Part shown: piece by piece, positions 24,217 to 32,219 of the stretch
Layout of the letters: each line of letters opens with the position of its first letter
How positions within the stretch are numbered: the stretch's first letter is position 1
Translations under genes and position numbers: made by a program
Notes under the pieces: generated by a model
Told to the model about the DNA's origin: nothing
Databases searched by the model: none
What the model saw: only the letters and a program-made list of their open reading frames with translations
Source: Streptomyces agglomeratus
GTDB lineage: Bacteria; Actinomycetota; Actinomycetes; Streptomycetales; Streptomycetaceae
Direction of reading: 5' to 3'
Length of the DNA stretch: 64,000 nucleotides
NCBI RefSeq assembly: GCF_001746415.1
Contig: NZ_MEHJ01000002.1
Location: forward strand, 186,001-250,000

Positions 24217-24551
24217 GGACGTGAGAAAAAAGGCAGTTGAGGCCGGGCTTCGTCCGGTTTTGGCGCCCTTTCGGGCCAGGCCACCAGGGCCCGCATCCGG
24301 CGAGTTATGCGAGAGACGGGTGAAGTCCCGTCTCCCTGTTTCCTCTGGCCTTTCGGCCCGCCGGTCTTCGCTTCTTGGATCTTCCTTCTCCCGCCGGGGA
24401 CTTCAGCCTTCCTTGCGATCGGCCTACCAAGTACAAGAGATCGGGGACCTTGCGAAAGGCCCGCCAGGGCGATGGCGCAGGCCGCTGCGGAGCCCCCGGT
24501 ACTTCGCACCTGATCTGGGTGAAACCGGCCGTCAAGTGACCAGAGCGACAA

Positions 24552-24582
24552 GAGCCGTATGACGGGAGACTGTCACGTACGG
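24552..24582 (+). ncRNA. Group II intron domain V (intron C)
   Basis: AGC at 24553-24555 opens the catalytic triad. Five base pairs (CCGTA with TACGG) follow, then a 2-base bulge, six more pairs and a GAGA tetraloop. This matches domain V structure in full. Intron A begins 2 bases later. Confidence 0.82.
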
Positions 24583-25608
24583 AGTGCGCCGTGAGGCGCT
24601 TCGTTGTATCCCCGACGCAGTCGGGAGGAACTCGGAGGGAGGTTCCTGGGTCGCCTGACTTACCTGGACGCGAAAGCGCGAGGGGACAAGAGCATGCCAG
24701 GGAAGCGGAGACCGTCCGGAGGTGTCCGGGGCGGAGTTCCGCGAGACCCGCGCGATATGGCCAAGGCTGGATTGCTTGAAGCCCAATCTCCAGCGGTGAG
24801 AGTGACCACCCGTCGGAACGACACCTGAAACCGACGCTACGTCATGTTCTGGTTTGAACTGTGCACCGGGACAACCTCCGTGACGTGGAGCATCGCCCAG
24901 CGAGGGCGGTCAAGGAGATGAGTGGGCGGCCTACGTCGTGCTCGATACGTACAACGAAGACGTACCACGGGATCGCCTACGGGGCGCGAGCCCTACGGCG
25001 ACGGAGCGCCCGTAGTAGTCGCAGGAGTGACGACCTGCCAGGGAGGACGGGAAAGCCGTCCGCATGGGCGAAGTTGCGCCGTCTAACTCGGCGTTGGATC
25101 ACTCTTTCAAAGAGTAGAGGTTCGGAAGGAGAAGCCTCTGGACCACCCGCCTTACCTGGACGCGAAAGCGCGAGGGGACAACAGCATGGCGGGAAAGCGT
25201 GAAGCGCTGCGAAGGCGTTTAAGGTGCTGTCGCGCAAGGTTCGTGTGATATGGCGAAGACCAGACTGTTTGAAGCCCAGTTCCCAGTGATGGAAATGTGC
25301 ATCCTCCGACATACAACGCCCGGAGCGGAGCCACCAGCATCAGGCGAATCCCCTTTGCTTCGCCCCAATCTTCCGGCTGGTGGGCGGTGGGCAACGAGCT
25401 CACTCAAGGGAACGGACGGGTCGCCTACGTCACGCTCGATACGTCCAACGCAAGAGGAATTCGGGATTGCCTAAGGGGCGAGAGCCCTACGGTGACGGAG
25501 TGTCAATAGTAGTCGTGGGAGTAACGCCCCACCAAGGAGAGCGGGAAAGCCGCTTACAGGGCCAAGTGGCACAGGTTCCACGATATCCGGAGAGGCAAGG
25601 TACGCGTA

Positions 25609-27436
25609 ATGCAGAGAGCCGAAGCCCTGATGGAGATCATCCATGAACGCGGCAAGAGAGGATTGCCACTGGAGAGATTGTACCGGCACCTGTTCAACCC
25701 GGAGTTGTACTTGCGTGCCTACGGGAAGATCTACCGTAACGACGGTTCCATGACGCCCGGCTCCACCACGGAGACCGTGGACGGCATGAGTCTGAAGAAG
25801 ATTCAGGTGATCATCGATGCGCTGCGGCATGAGCGTTATCGGTGGACCCCGGTCCGGCGTGTGTATATCGAGAAGAAAGGATCGCCAGGGAAACGCCGCC
25901 CTCTGGGGTTGCCCTCATGGTCGGACAAGCTGTTGCAAGAAGTAATACGCTCCCTGTTGGAAGCCTATTACGAGCCTCAGTTCTCCGACCGCTCCCACGG
26001 CTTCAGGCCGGGGAAGGGCTACCATACCGCCCTTACGGAAGTATCTGAATCGTGGCGCAGTATGACGTGGTTCATCGAGGGAGATATTTCCCAGTGTTTC
26101 GACCGGCTGGATCATGGAGTGCTTCACTCCATCCTGGCCGAGAACATTCACGACAGCCGCTTCCTGCGGTTGATCGACGGACTACTTCAGGCTGGATACC
26201 TGGAAGAATGGCGTTACCACGAAACACTAAGTGGGGCGCCACAAGGGGGCGTTTTGAGTCCCTTTGCTCTCCAATATCTACCTGGACCGGCTGGACAAGT
26301 ACGTCGAGACAACGCTCTTGCCCGTCTATAACCAGGGAGCCCGACGCAAGCCTTATCTTCCATATATGCGGATACATAAGGCCAGTTGGAAGCTGGAGAA
26401 GAAGGGGCAGCGGGAGGAAGCACGGCAACTGCGTCGTCAGTTGCAAAAGCTCCCCTCTCATGACCCCAATGATCCAGGCTTCCGACGGCTGCATTACGTC
26501 CGCTACGCGGACGATTGGCTGTTGGGATTCTCCGGAACGCGGCGGGAAGCCGAGTACATCAAGGAAATGATCGGAAGGTTCCTGCGGAATCGTTTGAAGC
26601 TGGAACTCTCCGAAAAGAAAACCTTGATCACCCATGGACGGTCACAGGCCGCCCGCTTCCTCGGCTACGAAATCGTAGTCCACCACAACGACGCCAAGCA
26701 CGATCGGAACGGTCATCGCTCCATCAACGGGCAGATCGGACTGAAGGTGCCCATGGACGTCGTGCGCGACAAGCGTAAGACCTACATGCGACGCGGTAAA
26801 CCGGTAGCCATGCTGACACGCGCTCATGATTCGGATTTCCGTATTGTGACGCGGTATCAGGCAGAGTTCCGGGGCATCGCGGAGTACTACCAGCTGGCCT
26901 ACAACCGGCACCGCCTCGGCCTGCTGAGGTGGGTCATGGAACGGTCGATGACCAAGACGTTGGGCCATAAGAACAAGGTCAGCGTCAACAAGGTCTGGAA
27001 CCGCTACCGGGCTACCTGGCAGACGCCAGCAGGTCCTCGCAGAGGTCTGCAAGTCACGGTCGGGCGAGGCAATGGGAAGAGGCCGCTGGTTGCCCGATGG
27101 GGCGGGATTTCGCTTGCCCGCAGGACCACGAGGGTAGTTCTCAAAGACAATCTCCCGGAGATCTGGAGGAAGCGCCCGGCGGAACTCATCGACCGGCTCA
27201 TGTCCGGCCGCTGCGAACTCTGCCAGTCGCGGACTGATGTCGAAGTGCACCACGTCCGGCGTCTGAAAGACCTCCTCTCCAAAAATCAGGCTGAACAGCC
27301 TGATTGGGCCCAGCAGATGGCGTCACGCCATCGCAAGACCCTGATCGTCTGCCGTAACTGCCACGACGGAATCCACAACGGATCCTCAACGGGGCAGGTT
27401 TCGAGGAATGTGGTACTGGAGAGCCGGGTGCGGTGA
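25609..27436 (+). pseudogene. Intron B reverse transcriptase/maturase, frameshifted
   Basis: The first frame (25609-26331) gives the RT N-terminus (RLYRHLFNPELYLRAYGKIY, DKLLQEVIRSLLEAYYEPQF, SDRSHGFRPG). A one-base change near 26263, just after SGAPQGGVLSP, moves the rest to a second frame. That frame has LSNIYLDRLDKYVE, the catalytic YADD in YVRYADDWLLGF, the maturase X domain and a C-terminal HNH endonuclease (CELCQSRTDVEVHHVRRLKD, CRNCHDGIHN). Full length would be about 600 residues. As it stands it cannot make active protein, so mobility would need another maturase. Confidence 0.85.
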
Positions 27437-27452
27437 CAAGTCGCATGCCCGG
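27421..27452 (+). ncRNA. Group II intron domain V (intron B)
   Basis: GAGCCGGG pairs with CCCGG, with a 2-base bulge (TG) and an inner TGCG/CGCA stem, preserving the AGC triad at the base. The reverse transcriptase frame runs into it. Domain VI follows and ends at 27511. Confidence 0.75.
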
Positions 27453-29077
27453 TTCGGTGGGGGGCCGTCGGAAAAGGGTCCACAACTGTGGATACCTCGC
27501 CGGCGGCCTACCCTGCGGGCACAGGTAATCGAGATGTCCAGCGAAGGGAGGCATGCGTAATGCAGAGCGCCGAAGCGGTACTGGACGTCATCCGTAAACG
27601 CGGCGAGAGAGGATTGCCAGTCGAGAGGCTGTATCGGCAACTGTTCAACCCCCAGCTGTATTTGGTGGCCTACGGTCGCATCTACGCCAACGCGGGTGCG
27701 ATGACGCCCGGAGTCACTGGGGAAACCGCAGACGGCATGTCACTGGAGAAGATCGGCAGCGTCATCGACGCCCTGCGCGCCGAGCGCTACCGGTGGTCTC
27801 CGGTCAAGCGGGTCTACATCGAGAAGAAGGGATCGACGAAGAAACGCCCGCTGGGCCTGCCACCCTGGTCGGACAAACTGGTCGCCGAGGTCGTGCGCCT
27901 GCTCCTTGAGTCGTACTACGACGTCCAGTTCTCCGACCGCTCCCACGGTTTCCGCCCCGGAAGGGGATGCCACACCGCGCTCAGCGAGGTTGTGGAAGTT
28001 TGGAAGGGAACCCACTGGTTTGTCGAGGGGGACATCTCCGACTGCTTCGGCAGCCTTGATCACGAGGTGATGCTGTCGACGCTGTCGGAGAAGATCCACG
28101 ACGGCCGGTTCCTACGGTTGATCAGCCACATGCTCAAGGTCGGATACCTGGAGGACTGGCGTTGGCACGCCACGCTCAGCGGCGCGCCGCAGGGCGGGGT
28201 GGCCTCCCCGATCCTCTCGAATATCTACCTTGACCGGCTGGACCAGTTCATCGAACAGTCTCTGCTGCCCGAGTACAACCGGGGCCTACGTCGGCAGCCC
28301 AACCGGGTATATCGCGTCGTGGAGTTCGCGATCAGGAAGGCCAAACGGCACGGAAATCGGGAGGCGGTGCGGGCGCTTCGGCACCAGCAGCGTTCTCTGC
28401 CGAGCCAGGACCCGAACGATCCGGGCTACCGCCGGCTTCGGTACGTCCGTTACGCCGACGATTGGCTCCTGGGGTTCGCCGGACCCAAGCACGAAGCCGA
28501 GGAGATCAAGACGCGGATCGGTGAGTTCCTGCGCGACGAGCTCAAGTTGGAACTCTCCGAGTCCAAGACCGTGATCACCCACGCCACCAGCCAGGCGGCG
28601 CACTTCCTCGGCTACGAGATCAGAGCCCAGCACTCCGACACGAAGATCACCCGGAACCGCCGGGCGGTCAACGGAGCGATCGGCCTGTTCGTGCCCAAGA
28701 CGGTGATCAGGCAGAAATGCGCGCTATACATGAGTAAGGGACAGCCCGCGCACCGCGGTGTGCTGCTTCATGACGAGGACTTCACGATCGTCGCGAAGTA
28801 TCAGGCCGAGTACCGGGGGGTGGTCCAGTACTACCTTCTCGCCCAGGACGTGTTCCGCCTGGGCAGGCTCCAGTGGGTTATGGAGACCTCGCTGCTGAAG
28901 ACGCTGGCCGGGAAGCACCGGTCGACGGTCACGAAGATGGCTCGGAAGTACAAGAGCACCGTCGAGACATCCGAGGGACCGCGAACCTGTCTGACCGTCA
29001 CTGTCCCACGCGACCGGGGAAGGAAGCCGCTGGTTGCCCGCTTCGGTGAGGTTCCCCCGTTGTGCGGGAGGTGCTGA

Positions 29078-29995
29078 TCAGCTGGTCAGGGCGGGGTGAC
29101 GGGGTTCCAGGTTCGCTTGTTCGGCCGTCGCCTGGTCGGTGTAGTGCTTCTCCTCGAACTCGATGGGGCTGAGGTAGCCGAGCCGTTGCTGGATGCGCCG
29201 GCTGTTATAGAAGCCGTCGATGTACTCGAAGAGGGCCAGGTTCGCCTCAGCCCTGGTCGCGAAGACGCGGCCGCGGACGCACTCGGTCTTGACCAGCATC
29301 CATAGATTCTCGGCCAGAGCGTTGTCGTACGAGTCCCCGACGGACCCCATGGACGCCTCAATTCCTGCCCGCAGCAGTCGAGTTGTCAGCTTGATCGATG
29401 TGTACTGACAGCCGTGATCCGCATGATGAACCAGCTTGCCGGGCTCGACCTCGCGGCTGGCCAGGGCGTACTCCAGCGAGGACAGGACCAGGTCGGCGTC
29501 CGCACAGGCGGAGGTCTCCCAGGCCACCACCCGGCGGGAGAAGGCGTCCCGGATCGCGGAGAGCCACAGCGGCCCTTCGCCGGTGGGGATCATGGTGAGG
29601 TCGGTGACCCACAGCCGGTTCGGACCGGGCGCGGTGAAGTCTCTGTTCACCAGGTCCGGGGCGAGGGTGGCCTTCGGATCCCGGCGGGTGAAACCCTTAC
29701 GACGGGGGCTGACGCCCGCGAGATCGGCCTCGCGCATCAATCGCTCGACCCGCTTGCGGCCCACGTGGACACCCTCGCGCCTCAGGACGGCATGCACGCG
29801 TGGGGAACCGTAGATGCCGCCGGAATCGGCGTGGATCCGCTGGATCTGCTCGGTCAGCTCCGCGTCACGGCGCCGCCGCTCGCACGGCTCCTGCTCTTGC
29901 CGGCGCCAGCGGTAGTAGGTGGACGAAGCGATGTGCAGTTCCCGCAGGACCGGCTCGACCCCCAGATGCGGGTGCTCGTCGAGGAGCGCCGTCAC
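29078..29995 (-). CDS. IS3-family transposase OrfB (integrase core)
   Basis: This 305-residue protein has the HTH_21-type N-terminus (HASSTYYRWRR-like, IASSTYYRWRRQEQEPCERR), then GIYGSPRVHAVLRREGVHVG and the DDE core: RLWVTDLTMIPT (Asp), HHADHGCQYTS (Asp) and NALAENLWMLVKTE (Glu). The GTG start overlaps the orfA TGA by 4 bases. Product may be made alone or as an OrfAB fusion by frameshifting. Confidence 0.9.
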   Translation of the reverse strand: MTALLDEHPHLGVEPVLRELHIASSTYYRWRRQEQEPCERRRRDAELTEQIQRIHADSGGIYGSPRVHAVLRREGVHVGRKRVERLMREADLAGVSPRRKGFTRRDPKATLAPDLVNRDFTAPGPNRLWVTDLTMIPTGEGPLWLSAIRDAFSRRVVAWETSACADADLVLSSLEYALASREVEPGKLVHHADHGCQYTSIKLTTRLLRAGIEASMGSVGDSYDNALAENLWMLVKTECVRGRVFATRAEANLALFEYIDGFYNSRRIQQRLGYLSPIEFEEKHYTDQATAEQANLEPRHPALTS

Positions 29996-30300
29996 CTGGG
30001 CCGGGTCGGGTCGAGCTGCGCGGCGAAAAAAGCCGACGCCGTCCGCAGGACTTCATTCGCCCGCTTGAGCTGCGCGTTCTCCTTGCGCAGGGCCGCGAGC
30101 TCCTCACGTTCGGCGGTGGTCAGCCGGTCATCGCTCTCACCAGCGTCGGCCTCGGCCTGGCGGATCCAGCCGCGCAGGGCCTCGGGATGCACACCCAGCT
30201 CGACGGCCAGCCGCTTGATCACCGGCCTCGGCTCGGTCGTGCGATACATCCGCACCGCACGCTCCCGCAACTCCAGCGGATATTTCCTCGGGGCAGCCAT
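29992..30300 (-). CDS. IS3-family transposase OrfA (DNA-binding)
   Basis: This 102-residue protein starts MAAPRKYPLELRERAVRMYR, the HTH_Tnp_1 type, with recognition helix RLAVELGVHPEALRGWIRQA and a C-terminal leucine zipper (REELAALRKENAQLKRANEV). The ATG at 30300 is the natural start; the longer frame upstream lies in the inverted repeat region. Translationally coupled to orfB. Confidence 0.9.
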   Translation of the reverse strand: MAAPRKYPLELRERAVRMYRTTEPRPVIKRLAVELGVHPEALRGWIRQAEADAGESDDRLTTAEREELAALRKENAQLKRANEVLRTASAFFAAQLDPTRPR

Positions 30301-30685
30301 GGTCAAAGGTCCTCTCATGAGACCCATCTGACCAGCTGTCACCTCCCGCCGCATCTCGGGGGAACCTCATCGGCGGAATTCCGCTCAAACGACAGCGCAC
30401 AGCAGTCCTCACCGACCAACGGCCGGTCATGGCCAGCATGAAGCGAAACGAGCTGATCCACAGACTCCTCGCCGAGTGCTGCGAGATCTGCGAAGCCCGG
30501 ACGAAACTTGAGGTCCACCACGTCCGCAAGCTCGCCGACCTCAACCGGCCAGGACGTCGGGACAAGCCCGCATGGATGCACCTGATGGCAATGCGACGGC
30601 GCAAGACCCTGGTGATCTGCCGCCGCTGCCACGAGGACATCCATGCCGGACGAGGCACCGCACCACCACGGAAATGATCACTGGA

Positions 30686-30716
30686 GAGCCGGATGCCGGG
30701 AAACTGGCCTGTCCGG
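30686..30716 (+). ncRNA. Group II intron domain V (intron A)
   Basis: AGCCGGA pairs with TCCGG, with a short bulge, an inner GCCGG/CTGGC stem and a GAAA tetraloop, the canonical domain V shape. It begins 9 bases after the maturase stop. Domain VI ends at 30774. Confidence 0.82.
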
Positions 30717-30822
30717 TTCGGGAAGGCGCCGTCGGAAAAGGACCCACACCATGGGCACCTCGTCGGCGGCCTACTTCACTCTGTGGGAGCCCCGGGCTGC
30801 GAGGCCCGGGGCCGCCCAACCA

Positions 30823-31250
30823 CGTTCACTTGTACGCCGACAACTGGCACTCCAGCCCTTCTCCACGACAAGATCGAGGACCGCCTGCCAGTCCTCCATC
30901 GAAATCTTTCGGGACACGCACGTCCGGCAGCGACCCCATCAAGTCCGGGTCGAAGAAGGAACTCACGTCATCCCACAGGGGTCGGTCACCGGTCACCCCG
31001 CTACGCTGCCCGGCTCTCCGACCCAACACACCCCGTTTCCCTTGACCAAAGACATAGGGGCACCCCCGACACCGAGCGATCTCGGCTGCGGGAGGGGCAC
31101 CGGGCTGAATGCGCCTGTTTGTCGCACAGAGGGCAAGAACGTCCTGGAGGCTGGTTCTGCGCCTGCCCTCGAGGCAGACGCCGCAGGGCTCCAAGTGGGG
31201 CTGCGGAGAGACGCCGGTGCACGACGACTCTGTCGGGCTGCCCCGACCCA
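30823..31250 (-). pseudogene. Unidentified gene truncated by group II intron insertion
   Basis: The reverse frame contains SSFFDPDLMGSLPDVRVP. A neighbouring frame gives SMEDWQAVLDLVVEKGWS, which reads naturally as its continuation after one frame change. The sequence stops being protein-like at the intron C 3' boundary. The upstream part (CATNRRIQPG and Arg/Pro-rich sequence) is probably also degraded. Similar short proteins ending in a WQAVLDLV..GW motif occur in Streptomyces, but no name was recalled. Confidence 0.4.
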
Positions 31251-31279
31251 ATGGGTCCGGGCAGCCCGACAGAGTCGTC
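31223..31279. terminator. Very strong bidirectional hairpin at the left end of the biosynthetic cluster
   Basis: A perfect 21-bp stem (31223-31243 with 31259-31279) is extended through one C/C mismatch by GACCC/GGGTC around an AAT loop, giving about 26 pairs. Its outer arm overlaps the TGA of the dioxygenase gene (31278-31280). It should terminate the long leftward cluster transcript and shield it from the intron region. Confidence 0.9.
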
Positions 31280-32165
31280 AGCGGCCGTCGGAGATTCGAC
31301 CGCCGTTCGGAGCGATGCCGGCCGGCCGCCCACGTACCCGGGACCGAGGCTCGATGGCGAGCCGGTCGTCGGTGGCCGGGGTGACGGGCGTGGAGTCCCT
31401 GGCGACGAGGAACTCCGGCCGCGTGGGGTTCGGGGGCGCGTTGTCGACGGCGTTGTACGTGATCAGCAAGAGCGCACGGCGATCAGGTGACAGGTTGTTC
31501 GACGAGGAGTGCACGATGCTCGGGTGGAAGGCGTGGACCGTACCGGCCGGCCCCATGATCCGTACGCGTCCATGCTTTCGGGCCAGGTCTTCGGCTCGCT
31601 GCTCACTTACCGTGTAGGAGAGGTCCGCCGACACGTGCTGCTGCCAGGTGAAGCCTTCGCCGTCGCTCTTCTCCGGAACGTCGAAGAGGCCCATGCGGTG
31701 GGACCCGGGGATCACGATGAGCGGCCCGTTGTCCTCATGGATGTCATCGAGGGAGACGGCTATGTTGACCGCGTCGGGCCGCGGCATGCCGTCCTCCTCG
31801 CTCCAGAAGGCATAGTCCTGGTGCCACGGCCAGGCTGCCCCCTCGTGTGCCTGTTTGAGGTTGACCTTGAACTGGTAGACGTAAACCGGCTTGCCCGTCA
31901 GTTCCTCGGCCAGGGCGACCAGTCGCGGATGTCGGACAAGCGCGGCGCACAGGTCGTCGAAGGCGTGGCATCCGTGGATAGCCCGAACGGTGTCGGAGTC
32001 CTTCTCGTACACCACCTCGGGCCTGCGCTCACGACTGATCGCGGCCACCGCTTCCTTGAGGAGTTTCACCGCCTTGTCCGTGAAGCGATAGGGGAGCTCG
32101 CACCAGCCGTCAGGGTCATAGGTGCCCTTCAGGTCCTTGACCGCGGACTCGGTGGCAGTGGACAT
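31278..32165 (-). CDS. Fe(II)/2-oxoglutarate dioxygenase (phytanoyl-CoA dioxygenase family)
   Basis: This 295-residue protein has the metal triad His115 and Asp117 (WPWHQDYAFW) and His219 (IVHSSSNN), with Arg229/230 placed to bind 2-oxoglutarate. Because HxD is kept, it is a hydroxylase rather than an HxG/A halogenase. Residues DGMPRPDAVNIAVSLDDIHE and NGPLIVIPGSHRMG are typical of the PhyH fold. It is the last gene of the leftward cluster, 54 bases after the C-A didomain gene. It probably hydroxylates an amino acid or a carrier-bound intermediate. Confidence 0.85.
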   Translation of the reverse strand: MSTATESAVKDLKGTYDPDGWCELPYRFTDKAVKLLKEAVAAISRERRPEVVYEKDSDTVRAIHGCHAFDDLCAALVRHPRLVALAEELTGKPVYVYQFKVNLKQAHEGAAWPWHQDYAFWSEEDGMPRPDAVNIAVSLDDIHEDNGPLIVIPGSHRMGLFDVPEKSDGEGFTWQQHVSADLSYTVSEQRAEDLARKHGRVRIMGPAGTVHAFHPSIVHSSSNNLSPDRRALLLITYNAVDNAPPNPTRPEFLVARDSTPVTPATDDRLAIEPRSRVRGRPAGIAPNGGRISDGR

Positions 32166-32219
32166 ACGTCACCTCTTTCAGATAGTGGTTCTGACTGCTG
32201 TCCGGTGGCATTCGACCGG

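Larger units (their letters stand above)
25073..27511 (+). mobile_element. Group II intron B, inserted inside intron A
   Basis: It begins near GTTGCGCC at 25073. Its domain I shares with intron A the blocks CTTACCTGGACGCGAAAGCG (A: about 24660; B: about 25152), GAAGCCCA and GAGCCCTACGG. The reverse transcriptase gene runs 25609-27436. Domain V is at 27421-27452 and the 3' end CGGCGGCCTAC is at 27501-27511, identical to the last 11 bases of intron A. Base composition is less GC-rich than the surroundings, a sign of transfer. Confidence 0.75.
29047..30369 (-). mobile_element. IS3-family element inserted in the intron A maturase gene
   Basis: Both ends carry TGAGGTTCCCCCG followed by a GGGAGGTG and GCTGGTCAG block in inverted orientation. 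TCGG flanks both sides (29043-29046, 30370-30373), a 4-bp target duplication. It has orfA (29992-30300) and orfB (29078-29995) leftward. Intact ends and intact genes suggest the most recent event in this nest. Confidence 0.88.
27560..30677 (+). pseudogene. Intron A reverse transcriptase/maturase-HNH, split by IS3
   Basis: The ATG at 27560 (MQSAEAVLDVIRKRGERGLP) starts a 595-codon-scale intron-encoded protein with RT motifs SDRSHGFRPGRGCHTALSEV, SGAPQGGVASPILSNIYLDR and catalytic YADD in RYADDWLLGFAG. The X domain follows up to VARFG. IS3 then intervenes (29047-30369). Beyond it the same frame resumes as GIPLKRQRTAVLTD and the HNH domain ECCEICEARTKLEVHHVRKL, CRRCHEDIHAG. Excision of the IS and one TCGG restores the frame exactly. 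With the IS in place the protein ends after VARFGEVPPLCGRC, lacking the endonuclease. Confidence 0.85.
24584..30774 (+). mobile_element. Group II intron A, carrying nested intron B and an IS3
   Basis: The 5' end GTGCGCC (24584) agrees with the group II consensus. Domain I occupies 24584-25072 and closely resembles that of intron B. Intron B interrupts it at about 25073-27511. The reverse transcriptase gene starts at 27560 and is split by IS3 (29047-30369). Domain V is at 30686-30716 and domain VI ends CGGCGGCCTAC at 30774. When intron B is removed, the join aligns with intron B's own sequence through to the reverse transcriptase start, which supports a clean insertion. Confidence 0.75.
24221..30822 (+). 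other. Outer group II intron remnant (intron C), split by intron A
   Basis: About 360 bases (24221-24583) end in a textbook domain V (24552-24582). After removal of intron A the sequence resumes at 30775 with TTCACTCTGTGGGAG and a 9-bp hairpin at 30789-30812, which fits the domain V-VI linker and domain VI. GTGAG at 24221 is a candidate 5' end and CCAACCAC near 30816-30823 a candidate 3' end. No reverse transcriptase belongs to it. Boundaries are inferred, not proven. Confidence 0.5.

Noticed and set aside
24584..25600. Direct-repeat blocks at about 24660 and 25152 as a transposon or CRISPR-like repeat
   Set aside because: The repeated blocks fall at equivalent positions of two related group II intron domain I regions, and there are only two diverged copies with no spacer pattern.
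31278..32165. PhyH-type protein as a non-heme halogenase
   Set aside because: The metal motif is HxD (His115, Asp117); halogenases of this fold have Gly or Ala in place of the Asp.
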